From: Candidatus Iainarchaeum sp.
GTDB lineage: Archaea; Iainarchaeota; Iainarchaeia; Iainarchaeales; SKW153
Direction of reading: 5' to 3'
Length of the DNA stretch: 64,000 bases
Assembly: GCA_026414365.1 (NCBI GenBank)
Contig: JAOAJD010000001.1
Coordinates: forward strand, 250,144-314,143
The notes below the pieces were generated by a model that ran no database searches, was not told the origin of the DNA, and worked only from the letters and a program-made list of their open reading frames with translations. Of this stretch, positions 7,516-17,169 are shown one piece after another (position 1 is the first letter of the stretch; each line of letters begins with the position of its first letter). A program made the position numbers and the translations under genes.

Positions 7516-9548
7516 GATATTATTTTAGTTGGCTCATCTCTCGCTTTGTCTCTATCTAAAATATATAAACTCCCAGAAGCGGCATTTTCTAAATTTTTGT
7601 CGTGAGTAATAATAAATATTTGTTCAACTAGTTCAGGCAAATGATTTCTAAGCATATCAGCTAACCTAAAAACAGCATTACTATCTAAGTTATGTGTTGG
7701 CTCATCCAGAATAATCCAACCTAAATTTCTAGCTAAAACTAGAGAAACAGAGATTCTCATAACCAAAGCTACAGAACTTCTTTCTCCACCGCTAAGTATC
7801 CCATCTACACTAACCCAACTCCCATCCCTTGTGCACACAACAACTTCATAACTTGATTCTTCTATCAAAATCTTAGCACTGGTATAATCTTTATATGGAT
7901 AAACTTTATCCCAAATGTTGTCCATAGCTTCATTTATCGCACCTAAGAGATAATCCCTTAATTCTACTTGCATCGAAACCAATGCGTTTATAAATATTTT
8001 CAGTTTTTCCATCTTTGTACTTGCTTTTTTTATAAAATTCTCGTAATTTTCAATTTCAGATTTTTTCTTTTCAAACAAAATAATATTTTTTTCAACCTCT
8101 TTTGAAATATAAAAATAACTTTCTAATTCTTTTTTTATTGATGCTTTGGTTTCTCTCAAAGATGAAACTAACTCCCGTTTACTCTCGATTAAGCTTTTAT
8201 CAATATTGATTGAAGAAAGTTCTTTTTCAATATTTTCTAACTTATTCTTCTCAGCAACAATCTCAGATTCTAAAGAAATTATTTTCTTTTCTTTTTCTCT
8301 AACCATTTCTGCTTCAGATTTGCTCTTTAGCAAGATCTCTAACTCTTTATTCTTTTCTTTTATTGCCCTTCTAATTTCATCAGACTCTTTCTCTAAGCGA
8401 ATAATCTTATTTTTACTATCACTCTCTTCCTTCTCCAACATATTTATTAATTTGTTATTTTCCTCTACAAGAGTTTGTTTTAGCTCTTCTTTCACAGGTT
8501 GCGAACAAACAGGGCATTTGTTTCCTAAATTTTTCAGATCGTATATCATCTTTATAGCTCTTTTCTTATTGGAAGATATCTCTCCCAAACTTGAAGAAAT
8601 TTCAGAAATGTTCTTTTTAATTGATTGCTCTTTTGATTCTAATTCATTTATTTTCTGATTTATCAAATCTATTTTTCTGTTTATTTCATTTAAGTCTAAA
8701 AAAGACTTTTTCGAAATTTCTTCTTTATATTCTAAAACCCTCTTATTTATAGAAGAAATTCTCTCGATACATAATGCTTTATTTCTCTCCAAATAAGTTT
8801 GTCTCTCTAATTTTTCCTCTTCTTTTTTTAGAGATTCTAATTGAACAGAGATTTCTTTGTCCAATTCTTTAAGTTTTTTCTCATTGTGCTCTATGTTTAT
8901 CTGAATTTGTTTTAATTTTTCTCTAGCCGCTACTAATTCTTCTTCAGAAAAACTTTTTTTTAATTCTTTCAAAACTCTTTCTCTTTCCTCAAGTAATTTT
9001 TTTAAATAATTTAACAAAGAAACTGCATTGGACCTTGCTAATTCATATTTATCTAACTGCAGAAGTTGGTCAAATTTTCTCTTTCTTTCTGAGGCGCTAA
9101 GCTTTAGGAAATAATCTAATTCATTTTGTTCAGAATAAACTGCTAAAACAAACAACTCATAGCTAACTCCTAATATTTCCTCTATCTTAGCATTTACGTC
9201 TTTTGGTTTTGGACCAAATATTAGCTTTCCACTTTCGTAAAGATTTGCTTCACTTGCACCCTTCCTTTTAATTTTTCTTTCTACGCAATATGATCTTTCA
9301 TTGTAGTCAAAATCAAGTTTCAAAATAGCATAATCTGCTTTATTTGGTTTTGAAGTAATTAAATCGTCTAAAGTTACTTTTTTTGATGACAATGCTGGAA
9401 AAGTACCGTAAAGACAAAAACAAATTGCATCCATTATACTTGTTTTACCTGCACCCATCACTCCAATAATTACATTTGTCCCTTTAGAGAAAGTTAACTC
9501 CGTTTTGCAATGGCACTTCCAATTTTCTAAATATATTTTGTTTATCAT
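7509..9548 (-). CDS. rad50: Rad50-like double-strand-break repair ATPase
   Basis: SMC-family ATPase that normally works with Mre11 nuclease. The protein has an N-terminal Walker A (GVMGAGKTS, near residue 30), a Q-loop region (YSEQNELDYFLKL), long coiled coil, and a zinc-hook CPVC near residue 344, exactly mid-protein. A second coiled coil leads to the C-terminal signature LSGGERSS, Walker B (WIILDEPT) and D-loop (NLDS). At 679 aa it is shorter than the typical 850-900 aa, with reduced coiled coils. No Mre11 gene is adjacent, unlike the usual archaeal mre11-rad50 pair. The hook and the HNLD signature favour Rad50 over SMC. Confidence 0.88.
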   Translation of the reverse strand: MINKIYLENWKCHCKTELTFSKGTNVIIGVMGAGKTSIMDAICFCLYGTFPALSSKKVTLDDLITSKPNKADYAILKLDFDYNERSYCVERKIKRKGASEANLYESGKLIFGPKPKDVNAKIEEILGVSYELFVLAVYSEQNELDYFLKLSASERKRKFDQLLQLDKYELARSNAVSLLNYLKKLLEERERVLKELKKSFSEEELVAAREKLKQIQINIEHNEKKLKELDKEISVQLESLKKEEEKLERQTYLERNKALCIERISSINKRVLEYKEEISKKSFLDLNEINRKIDLINQKINELESKEQSIKKNISEISSSLGEISSNKKRAIKMIYDLKNLGNKCPVCSQPVKEELKQTLVEENNKLINMLEKEESDSKNKIIRLEKESDEIRRAIKEKNKELEILLKSKSEAEMVREKEKKIISLESEIVAEKNKLENIEKELSSINIDKSLIESKRELVSSLRETKASIKKELESYFYISKEVEKNIILFEKKKSEIENYENFIKKASTKMEKLKIFINALVSMQVELRDYLLGAINEAMDNIWDKVYPYKDYTSAKILIEESSYEVVVCTRDGSWVSVDGILSGGERSSVALVMRISVSLVLARNLGWIILDEPTHNLDSNAVFRLADMLRNHLPELVEQIFIITHDKNLENAASGSLYILDRDKARDEPTKIISY

Positions 9549-9669
9549 TAATATAAATTATTCAACTAAAAAACATTAAAACATGCGGTTGTAAATATTA
9601 TTTACTTAAAAATAAAAATTGCTAAAAACATGCTAATTTAAATTAATATTTGCTCCAAAGAATAAAAGT

Positions 9670-11691
9670 ATGAAGTTAATAATTACTGAAAAAGAAATTG
9701 CGGCAGCAAAGATAGCTGAAATATTGGCTAACAAGAAAGTGAGCAAATCTATTTATGAGAATGTACCAATTTTCCCTTTCGAAAAAAATAAAATAAAATA
9801 TATTGTATTTCCTCTAAAGGGCCATATAGTAGATGTTGACTTCCCAAGTTATTATTCCAGTTGGGTTGGAACAGACATAAAAAAACTAGTTTTTGTGGAA
9901 CCTATTTATATAGAGAAGGAAAAGAGAATAGCAGAAGCGCTTAAGAAAATTGCTTCAGAAGCAGATGAAGTAATAATAGCAACAGACGCAGATAGAGAAG
10001 GTGAATCTATAGGAGTTGAGGCAATAGAAATAATAAAAAAAATAAAACCAAACGTTAAAATAAAAAGAGCGATATTTTCAGCTATAACTCCCAAAGATAT
10101 AAATGAAGCATTTTCAAAATTAGAAGAAGTTGATTATAATTTGGCTGATTCTGCTAACTCAAGAAGAGAAATAGATTTGCTGTGGGGAGCTGCACTAACA
10201 AGATTCCTTTCTTTAGCCACAGGTAGACTTGGAAAAGACTTTTTATCTGTTGGCAGAGTACAAACACCTGTGCTTTCATTAATAGTTTCTAGAGAAAAAG
10301 AGAGAATGCAATTTAAACCAAAAAAATATTGGGAGATAAAAGCAATATTCGAAAAAGATAAACAAACTTTTGAAGCATATCATAAAGAGGGTAAATTTTG
10401 GGAAAAAGAAAAAGCAGAAAGAGTATTTAAAAATAAATCAGGGTATGGGATAGTTAAAGAAGTGAAAAGTAAAGAAAAAATAATTAAGAAACCTCTACCT
10501 TTTAACACCACAGAATTCTTAAGATCTGCTACAACTATTGGCTTCAGCGCACATGAAGCTATGTCTATAGCTGAATATTTATATCAAAGTGGGTATATAT
10601 CGTATCCTAGGACTGATAATCAAGTATATCCTTCAACAATAAACCTTAAAGAAATATTAGAAGAATTGAGCAAAAATGAAGATTTGGGTAAGGATGCGAA
10701 AGAAATACTCTCTAAGAAATCTATAAAACCTTCAGCAGGAAAACAAACAAAAGACCATCCTCCAATATATCCTGTGGGAAATTGCAAAAAAGAAAATGTT
10801 AACGCAAAACAATGGAAAATATATGAGTTAGTAGTAAGAAGGTTTCTTGCAACTTTGGCGGAGGATGCAAGAGTTAATAGTACTAGCATACTTATAGATT
10901 TGTCTTCAGAACCGTATGTTGCTAATGGACAAACTGTAATAGATCCTGGTTGGAAAAAATATTATCCTTATTCTAAACTTTCAGAAGTAATACTGCCACA
11001 AATAAAAAAGAACGACAAAGTAAAATTAATAGATCATAAGTTGGAAGAGAAAGAAACAAAACCTCCAGAGAGATATAGTCAATCGGCTTTGATTAAGCTA
11101 ATGGAAGAGCTTGGCTTAGGTACCAAAGCAACAAGAGCCGAAATAATACAGAAGTTGTATCAAAGGAGATATATACATGGGTCTAAAGCAATTGAACCAA
11201 ACAATTTAGCTTTTGCAGTTATTGATGTTCTACAGAAAGATGCTGAAAAAATAACAAAGCCGGATATGACTGCCGAACTAGAAAAAGAGATGGATTTAGT
11301 AGCAATTGGCAAAAAAAAGAAAAAAGAAGTTGTAGACGAATCAAGAAACATGCTTAAAGAAATAATAGATGAGCTTTGTGAGAAAAGAGAAAATATTTCT
11401 AGAGAAATTAAGAAAGCTTTAGCAAAAGATGCTTCGATAGGCAAATGTACTGTATGTAATGGAGAATTGAGAATTATAAACTCAAAATTTGGAAAAAGAT
11501 TTATAGCATGTTCTAACTATCCAAACTGTAAAAATAGTTTCCCTATGCCCCAAAAAGGAAAAGTAACTATTGAAAATAAAATATGCAATTATTGTAACAA
11601 TCCTATAATAAAAGTAAGTATGGGTAAATCCAGTTATAAAATGTGTATAAACCCAAATTGTAAAAGCAAAGAAAATTGGAAAACAAAATAG
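9670..11691 (+). CDS. topA: DNA topoisomerase I (type IA)
   Basis: Relaxes negatively supercoiled DNA by single-strand passage. The 673-aa protein has a TOPRIM domain with DADREGES (near residue 105) for metal binding and the active-site Tyr312 in YISYPRTDN. The cleavage/strand-passage core runs to about residue 580, and two C-terminal zinc ribbons follow (CTVC...CSNYPNC and CNYC...CINPNC). It looks like the archaeal topoisomerase I/III group without reverse gyrase helicase. It is divergent from rad50 and ends just before a strong hairpin. Confidence 0.94.
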   Translation: MKLIITEKEIAAAKIAEILANKKVSKSIYENVPIFPFEKNKIKYIVFPLKGHIVDVDFPSYYSSWVGTDIKKLVFVEPIYIEKEKRIAEALKKIASEADEVIIATDADREGESIGVEAIEIIKKIKPNVKIKRAIFSAITPKDINEAFSKLEEVDYNLADSANSRREIDLLWGAALTRFLSLATGRLGKDFLSVGRVQTPVLSLIVSREKERMQFKPKKYWEIKAIFEKDKQTFEAYHKEGKFWEKEKAERVFKNKSGYGIVKEVKSKEKIIKKPLPFNTTEFLRSATTIGFSAHEAMSIAEYLYQSGYISYPRTDNQVYPSTINLKEILEELSKNEDLGKDAKEILSKKSIKPSAGKQTKDHPPIYPVGNCKKENVNAKQWKIYELVVRRFLATLAEDARVNSTSILIDLSSEPYVANGQTVIDPGWKKYYPYSKLSEVILPQIKKNDKVKLIDHKLEEKETKPPERYSQSALIKLMEELGLGTKATRAEIIQKLYQRRYIHGSKAIEPNNLAFAVIDVLQKDAEKITKPDMTAELEKEMDLVAIGKKKKKEVVDESRNMLKEIIDELCEKRENISREIKKALAKDASIGKCTVCNGELRIINSKFGKRFIACSNYPNCKNSFPMPQKGKVTIENKICNYCNNPIIKVSMGKSSYKMCINPNCKSKENWKTK

Positions 11692-11697
11692 AAGTAG

Positions 11698-11740
11698 TAG
11701 GAAGGGGAAAAATAAAATGGTGAGCCCAAACCCCTTCCTA
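11698..11740 (+). terminator. Hairpin plus T-rich tract after topA
   Basis: Perfect 10-bp inverted repeat TAGGAAGGGG (11698-11707) / CCCCTTCCTA (11731-11740) with a 23-nt loop, seven bases after the topA stop. A T-rich run at about 11746-11763 follows. It stands out by G+C content and is most simply a terminator, though a small structured RNA is possible. Confidence 0.55.
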
Positions 11741-11891
11741 AAAATAATTTATTTGTTTTTTATTGGATCCCCCAATTTATAATAGAATTATAATCCTGAT
11801 TTATATTTAATATTTAATTAAATTTTGTGTCCTTTTAGACACATTTAAAAACTTTTAGATGTACTAAAAAATATAAATATGGTTGGTCAAA

Positions 11892-12428
11892 ATGTCCGTT
11901 ATAAAAAAACCAGACGATGAAATAAGACTAAAAATAATAGAAGCTCTAATGCAAAAGAAAACATCTATGCCAAGCATAAGAGAGATACAAAAAAGAACTG
12001 GATTGCATAAAGCAACAATAAAATCATCTTTAGATTTTCTGGAAAAGGAAAAAATATTACTTGGATTTGGCCCAAAGATTAACTTTAGAGGTCTTGGTTA
12101 CAAACTAGAAGTTATTGAAATGTTACAAATAGATACATCAAAAAAAGAATTATTTGGAAAGTTTTTAGACGTTGCTAATAAGGATCCAAACTTATTTAGA
12201 TTGTCTGCTACGATAGGTTCTGGAACTTGGAACATAATTGCATATCATATATACAAAGATGTTGAATCTTATCATAAAGGGACACAACAGAAATATTATG
12301 AAAAAATAGAAAACATATATGATCTAGTAAAGGACAGACAAATATTTTATGCAACAGAACCACTTTATAAAAATGCATCAAGAACTGACTCTGTATTAGA
12401 GATAATAAAAAAGGAAAGAGGTTATTAA
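11892..12428 (+). CDS. Lrp/AsnC-like winged-helix transcription regulator
   Basis: DNA-binding protein (178 aa). An N-terminal winged helix is visible in SIREIQKRTGLHKATIKSSLDFLEKE segments (residues about 25-60). It is followed by an Lrp-like transition (FRGLGYKLEVIEML) and a C-terminal ligand/dimerisation-like domain. The best match is a divergent Lrp/AsnC-type regulator; target and effector are not evident. ATG at 11892 was preferred over a TTG at 11883. The stop overlaps the next ATG by one base (TAATG), so it is translationally coupled to the NFACT-R gene. Confidence 0.65.
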   Translation: MSVIKKPDDEIRLKIIEALMQKKTSMPSIREIQKRTGLHKATIKSSLDFLEKEKILLGFGPKINFRGLGYKLEVIEMLQIDTSKKELFGKFLDVANKDPNLFRLSATIGSGTWNIIAYHIYKDVESYHKGTQQKYYEKIENIYDLVKDRQIFYATEPLYKNASRTDSVLEIIKKERGY

Positions 12429-13237
12429 TGTCTACAAAAATAGAATTATTTTTCGATAAAAGCTTGGAAGAAAATGCTAATTACTACTTTGAACAATCAA
12501 AAAAATTAAAGAAAAAATTAGAAGGATTGGAAAAAGCGTTAAAAGAGATGGAGCAAAAATTAGAAGATGCCAAAAAAAATGTTGTTGAAAAGAAAGAAAT
12601 TAAACTAGAGAAAAAAAGGAGGAGAGAGTGGTTTGAAAAATTCAGATGGTTTTTTACCTCTAACGGATTTTTAGTAATAGCTGGTAGAGACGCAACAAGC
12701 AATGAAGTAGTTGTAAAGAAATATATGGAGAAAGATGATTTGTATTTTCATGCTGATGTTTATGGTGCGCCGCATGTTGTACTAAAAACTTGCAAATCAG
12801 AGATAAAACAAGAAGATAAAGAAGAAGCAGCTACTTTTGCAGCAACTTTTTCAAATGCGTGGAAAGATGGAATAAGTTATGCTAACGTTTATTCTGTTAA
12901 GCCAGAACAAGTAACGAAAGAAGCACCTACTGGAGAATTTCTTACTAGAGGGGCTTTTTACATCAAAGGACAAAGAGAATGGTTTTATAAAGTTAAGTTA
13001 GAGTGCTTTATTGGCATAGAAAAATTTGAAGATTCTTATAGAGTTATGGCTGGTCCAAAAAAAGCTGTAGAAAAAAAATGTTTTGTCTTTTTTGAAATAA
13101 AACAGGGAAAAAAAGAAAAAAGTGAAGTTGCAAAAATAATAAAGAATTATGTTAAAGAGAAGTATGGTATTGATCTAAACCTAGATGATTTAATTGCAGC
13201 TATGCCTAATGGCTATAGTGATGTTATCATAAAATAA
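12428..13237 (+). CDS. NFACT-R domain protein (C-terminal half of RqcH/NEMF/Tae2)
   Basis: Ribosome-quality-control factor fragment. The 269-aa protein has a charged coiled coil (residues about 20-65) followed by an NFACT-R domain starting at WFEKFRWFFTSNGFLVIAGRDA and including the DLYFHADVYGAPHVVLK strand set. Full-length archaeal RqcH proteins are about 600-700 aa, with an N-terminal NFACT-N/HhH module carrying the DR motif that binds tRNA at the 60S/50S interface. That module is absent here, and the upstream gene is a regulator instead. So it is either a split RqcH or a stand-alone NFACT-R protein. The start is fixed by the TAATG overlap. Confidence 0.85.
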   Translation: MSTKIELFFDKSLEENANYYFEQSKKLKKKLEGLEKALKEMEQKLEDAKKNVVEKKEIKLEKKRRREWFEKFRWFFTSNGFLVIAGRDATSNEVVVKKYMEKDDLYFHADVYGAPHVVLKTCKSEIKQEDKEEAATFAATFSNAWKDGISYANVYSVKPEQVTKEAPTGEFLTRGAFYIKGQREWFYKVKLECFIGIEKFEDSYRVMAGPKKAVEKKCFVFFEIKQGKKEKSEVAKIIKNYVKEKYGIDLNLDDLIAAMPNGYSDVIIK

Positions 13238-13303
13238 ATTTGCATTAAAATAAATGAAGGTCAGAACAAATAAAAGAAAGTCATTATGATTTCTTATAAA
13301 AAA

Positions 13304-15490
13304 TTATCTTATATAGGTAGGCTTAAAATTCACATATTGTTTGCTAAAGGACTCATAGCTATCGCTTATCTCTTTGCTTATTGTTGGATAAATTTTTTGC
13401 ATTGCTTTTTCGAAATGCTCTTTCTTAACTTTGCCTGCTTTGTTCTTATTCTCCCTTATGCATAACAATGCTGCCTCTCTAACTAAACCCTCTATGTCTG
13501 CACCAGAATAACCTTCAAGCTTTCTAGCCAGCTCTTGAAGATTAACACTATCATCTAAAGGTACATTTTTAGTATGAACCTTTAATATAGCTAATCTTGC
13601 TTTTTCATCTGGAGCTGGGACATAAATCAATTTATCAAATCTTCCTGGTCTTAACAAAGCAGGATCTAAAAGATCTGGTCTATTGGTAGCTCCTATTACT
13701 ACAATATCTTTTATAGACTCTATTCCATCTAACTCTGTTAAAAGTTGGTTAAGCGCAGAATCATAAACTCTTGTACCAACTGAATCTGCATCACTCCTCC
13801 TAACAGCTATGGCATCAATTTCATCAAAGAAAACAACTACAGGACTAACTTGTCTTGCCTTTCTGAAAACGGATCTTATTCCTCTTTCTGTTTCTCCAAC
13901 CCATTTACTAACCAATTCAGGTCCCTTTATTGAAATGAAGTTTGCCTCAGATTCTGTAGCTACTGCTTTAGCTAATAAAGTTTTTCCTGTTCCTGGTGGA
14001 CCATAAAGCAATATCCCTTTTGTTGGTCTTATACCCATTTCTTTGAATATTTTTGGATTTTTCAAAGGCCATTCTACAGCCTCTTTTATCTCTTCTTTAA
14101 TTTTATCTAATCCTCCTATATCCGCCCACTTAACATTCGGTATTTCTACAGTGATCTCTCTTAAAGCAGATGGTTGAACCTCCTTTAATGCATCTAAGAA
14201 ATCATCCTTAGTAACCTTTAAGGATTCCAAAATCTCTTCAGGTATTGTATCTTCGTCAAGATTTATCTTTGGTAAATACCTGCGCAAGGCTTTCATAGCT
14301 GCTTCTTTCGCTAAAACTTCTAAATCTGCACCAACAAAACCGTGAGTTATTGAAGCTAAATAATCTAGATTTACGTTTTCATCTAAAGGCATTCCTCTTG
14401 TATGAATTTGTAGTATTTGTTTTCTACCTTTCTTGTCAGGCACTGGAAACTCAATTTCTCTATCGAACCTTCCAGGCCTACGTAAAGCTTCATCTATTGA
14501 ATTGACTCTGTTTGTTGCTCCTATTACTATAACGTTTCCTCTTGCCTCCATTCCATCCATTGCAGTTAAAATTTGAGCTACTACTCTTCTTTCCACTTCT
14601 CCAACTACTTCATCTCTCTTTGGTGCAATTGCATCCAACTCATCAAAGAATATTATACTTGGTGCTTTCTCTTTTGCTTCCTTAAAAATTTGCCTTATTT
14701 TCTCTTCAGCTTCTCCAACAAATTTACTCATAATAGAAGGCCCATCAATTGGAATAAAATGAGCTTCGGTCTCTGATGCTACTGCTTTAGCTAACAAAGT
14801 TTTTCCTGTTCCTGGTGGACCATGCAACAATACTCCTTTAGGAGGTTGTATTCCTAACCTTCTAAATATCTCGGGATGTTTCATTGGTAGTTCGATTAAC
14901 TCTCTAACTTTCTGTATCTGCTCATCTAAACCTCCGATATCCTCATAAGAAACTTTAGGCACTGCTGAATCAACAACACCCTTCACAGGTTCTTCTCTAA
15001 TAATAAACTGTGTAAAATCAGTAACTTTAACTATGCCTTTTGGTATTGTATCGATAACTTGATAAACAAATCCAGACCCAAAACCACTAACCCAGATCCT
15101 ATCTCCTTTTACTAATGGTCTTCCTATGAAATTTCTCTTGAGTATTCTTTCATATCCTTTTGCAATTATCTTGATTGGCTCTGTTGGTGCAATCTCTGCT
15201 TTCTTCGCTTCTTCAACAACTGCTTTTCTCACAACAACTTTTTCTCCTAAAGCAGTTCCACAATTTTTTCTTATTAAATGGTCCATTCTAATTATTCCCT
15301 TGTTTTCATCTTCTTGTCTCGCTGGCCAAACAACAGCAGCAGTTTTTCTTGTACCTTCTATTTCAACTATATCTCCAGAAGTAATTCCTAATAAATCTTT
15401 AGTTTTTTTATCTAACGTTATAATGCTTCTCCCAACATGTGCCGGGTCTGGCTCTTCAACTCTAAGAACAATTTCTTTTTTTTCAGCCAT
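13304..15490 (-). CDS. cdc48: CDC48/VAT AAA+ ATPase
   Basis: Hexameric unfoldase feeding proteins to the proteasome or other proteases. The 728-aa protein has a double-psi-barrel N domain (residues 1 to about 185) and two AAA+ modules, each with [15 protein letters not shown] (near residues 222 and 494). Walker B Asp-Glu pairs are [10 protein letters not shown] and [10 protein letters not shown], and arginine fingers are in [11 protein letters not shown] and [11 protein letters not shown]. Length and order match archaeal CDC48. A monocistronic gene on the minus strand with Hsp20 upstream, it belongs to the proteostasis set of this region. Confidence 0.97.
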   Translation of the reverse strand: MAEKKEIVLRVEEPDPAHVGRSIITLDKKTKDLLGITSGDIVEIEGTRKTAAVVWPARQEDENKGIIRMDHLIRKNCGTALGEKVVVRKAVVEEAKKAEIAPTEPIKIIAKGYERILKRNFIGRPLVKGDRIWVSGFGSGFVYQVIDTIPKGIVKVTDFTQFIIREEPVKGVVDSAVPKVSYEDIGGLDEQIQKVRELIELPMKHPEIFRRLGIQPPKGVLLHGPPGTGKTLLAKAVASETEAHFIPIDGPSIMSKFVGEAEEKIRQIFKEAKEKAPSIIFFDELDAIAPKRDEVVGEVERRVVAQILTAMDGMEARGNVIVIGATNRVNSIDEALRRPGRFDREIEFPVPDKKGRKQILQIHTRGMPLDENVNLDYLASITHGFVGADLEVLAKEAAMKALRRYLPKINLDEDTIPEEILESLKVTKDDFLDALKEVQPSALREITVEIPNVKWADIGGLDKIKEEIKEAVEWPLKNPKIFKEMGIRPTKGILLYGPPGTGKTLLAKAVATESEANFISIKGPELVSKWVGETERGIRSVFRKARQVSPVVVFFDEIDAIAVRRSDADSVGTRVYDSALNQLLTELDGIESIKDIVVIGATNRPDLLDPALLRPGRFDKLIYVPAPDEKARLAILKVHTKNVPLDDSVNLQELARKLEGYSGADIEGLVREAALLCIRENKNKAGKVKKEHFEKAMQKIYPTISKEISDSYESFSKQYVNFKPTYIR

Positions 15491-15636
15491 GAAAATTACC
15501 TATCTAACTATTTAAACTCTTAAAAGCAAAATCTTCTTTAAATATACTCGTAATTCTATAAAACATAAAACAACAAAAAATATTATTAAAATAGAGGATA
15601 ACGAAAAGAAGAGAAAAGTGTTGTAACTATTTGTTT

Positions 15637-16086
15637 TTACTTAACTTCAATTATTTTCTGTCTTTGTTTTGACGTTGTTTTCTTTGGTATTCTTACTTCT
15701 AATAATCCATTTTTATAGCTAGCCGTTGCTTTATCAATATCTGCATATTCTGGCAAACTAATGTACCTCTTAAAACCAACACTTCTAGAAGAATAACTAT
15801 AACTATCTTTGTCTTTCTTCTCTTTTTCCTCTTTTTTCATTCCCTTGATTTCTAATCCATCTCCTGTAGCAACTATTTCAACATTTTCTTTTTCAATTCC
15901 TGGTAGTTCAACTTTCGCAATTATTTCTTTGTCTGTCTCTTCTAATTCTGCAAAGGCTCTTCTAAATATTTCTTTTTTAGCAGGGAAATCTAGATCATAA
16001 AAGAAACTGTCATTGAAGAAATCATCAAATAAATCTCTAAATCTATTTCTAATCCTTAACCCTTCAAATGGAACAATATCTCTCAT
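15637..16086 (-). CDS. hsp20: Small heat-shock protein Hsp20
   Basis: ATP-independent holdase chaperone. The 149-aa product contains an alpha-crystallin domain (residues about 45-140): a VELPGIEKENVEI strand, a VGFKRYISLPEYADIDKATASYKNGLLEVRIPK segment cut by the usual linker, and the signature NGLLEVRIPK. A C-terminal tail follows. The start ATG at 16086 is set by a strong Shine-Dalgarno GGAGGTGGT directly upstream; the longer reading would translate that signal as poly-Gly. AT-rich TATA-like sequence lies at about 16140-16170. Confidence 0.93.
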   Translation of the reverse strand: MRDIVPFEGLRIRNRFRDLFDDFFNDSFFYDLDFPAKKEIFRRAFAELEETDKEIIAKVELPGIEKENVEIVATGDGLEIKGMKKEEKEKKDKDSYSYSSRSVGFKRYISLPEYADIDKATASYKNGLLEVRIPKKTTSKQRQKIIEVK

Positions 16087-16246
16087 ACCACCACCTCCGT
16101 TCAAAAAAATAAAAAATATCTAATTTTTTTAGACATTTATAAAAATATTTAGACTTTTTATATTTAAAAACCTTTCTTCAGGTAAGAAGTGATTATAAAA
16201 ATAGGATTGTCACAAACTTTTTCGAAATTAAGTTAATACTAAAAAC

Positions 16247-16810
16247 TTAGATGACAAAACTACCAATAAGAGCGATAGAAAACAAAATAGCCCAAATCTT
16301 AAGATCCCACATAAAGACTTTAACTCCATCTAAAATAAAAAAAGGCAGTAGATTAAAGAAAGCCAGGTAAAAGTTCATTCTTGCTGAAAACAAAAAGAGT
16401 TTTTCAAAAAATCCTGTGGAAGTGAGTGATAAAAAAAGTAAGATAATACCAATAAGAATGTTTGTAGCAGGTCCCGCAGCAGATATAATACCGTTTTCTC
16501 TTTTTCCAATCCTGTGATCATTAAACACATAAACTGCTCCAGGCGCAGCAAAGATAAACCCTAAGAAAGCAGAGAAGATTGTGAAAATTAAACCTGGCCA
16601 CCAAAGTCTATATTCTGCATGAACCCCAAAGTATTTTGCTACATTTCTATGTGCCAATTCATGAAAAACAAAACCAGTACCAACTGCAAATAATGCAATT
16701 GGAATAATACTGATAATGTTTGATGAATTTAATCTACCAAGGAGTATTGCAAAGGCAAGACTTATAGTAAGCCAACTAATTAAAATTTCACTAAGCTCTT
16801 TATTATCCAT
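16247..16810 (-). CDS. Site-2-type intramembrane metalloprotease (M50 family)
   Basis: Polytopic membrane protease, 187 aa. The zinc motif HELAH sits in the second or third membrane segment (VFHELAHRNVAKYFGVHAEYRLWWPG), and the third zinc ligand is in the partner motif NLLPFFILDG. Four to six hydrophobic helices are visible. No PDZ or CBS domain is present, as in the minimal archaeal members. Substrate is unknown. Confidence 0.87.
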   Translation of the reverse strand: MDNKELSEILISWLTISLAFAILLGRLNSSNIISIIPIALFAVGTGFVFHELAHRNVAKYFGVHAEYRLWWPGLIFTIFSAFLGFIFAAPGAVYVFNDHRIGKRENGIISAAGPATNILIGIILLFLSLTSTGFFEKLFLFSARMNFYLAFFNLLPFFILDGVKVFMWDLKIWAILFSIALIGSFVI

Positions 16811-16915
16811 AAATTAATTTTTTCATAGAAAAAACATTTAAAACAAACACAAAACAAAAAAAACTCTAGTGAAGACTAAAAAATATTGAATGACAATGAT
16901 AATTCGACAATAAAC

Positions 16916-16930
16916 GAAATATTTATATAC
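16916..16930 (+). promoter_or_regulatory. BRE/TATA promoter of the class III pilin gene
   Basis: CGAAATATTTATATAC-like sequence centred about 28 nt before the ATG at 16953. It has the order BRE then TATA expected for archaea and predicts a leaderless message. Confidence 0.55.
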
Positions 16931-16952
16931 TTTTTTTACATGTTTCTTATTT

Positions 16953-17165
16953 ATGAGAACAATGAGAGTAGGCGATGGAGAAATCGACAAAAAATTTGAA
17001 AAACAAAGAGCACAAATAAGTATAGAATTTATAATCATAATTGCAGCCGTTGTTGCAGTGGTTTTAATCTTAGTAAACTGGATGCAAAAAACTGCTGAAA
17101 AAGGTACTGAAAAAATGTCTAAGAAAGCTGATGAAGTGTTTAAGGTTATTGACCAAATTGAATGA
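16953..17165 (+). CDS. Type IV pilin-like protein with class III signal peptide
   Basis: Small secreted subunit (70 aa). A charged leader ends in KQRAQISIEF and is followed at once by a hydrophobic stretch (IIIIAAVVAVVLILV). The QxSxEF motif is the archaeal class III (DUF361) signature, where a prepilin peptidase of the EppA type cuts just before the Q. The mature protein of about 50 residues is short and highly charged. It is followed 5 nt later by a second protein with the same signal, so this is a two-pilin operon. The TATA box upstream is strong, consistent with an abundant filament subunit. Confidence 0.82.
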   Translation: MRTMRVGDGEIDKKFEKQRAQISIEFIIIIAAVVAVVLILVNWMQKTAEKGTEKMSKKADEVFKVIDQIE

Positions 17166-17169
17166 TTTA

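Noticed and set aside
8146-8658. 170-codon frame inside rad50
   Set aside because: Antisense of a coiled-coil gene; Ser/Phe/Leu-rich composition is the mirror of Glu/Lys codons.
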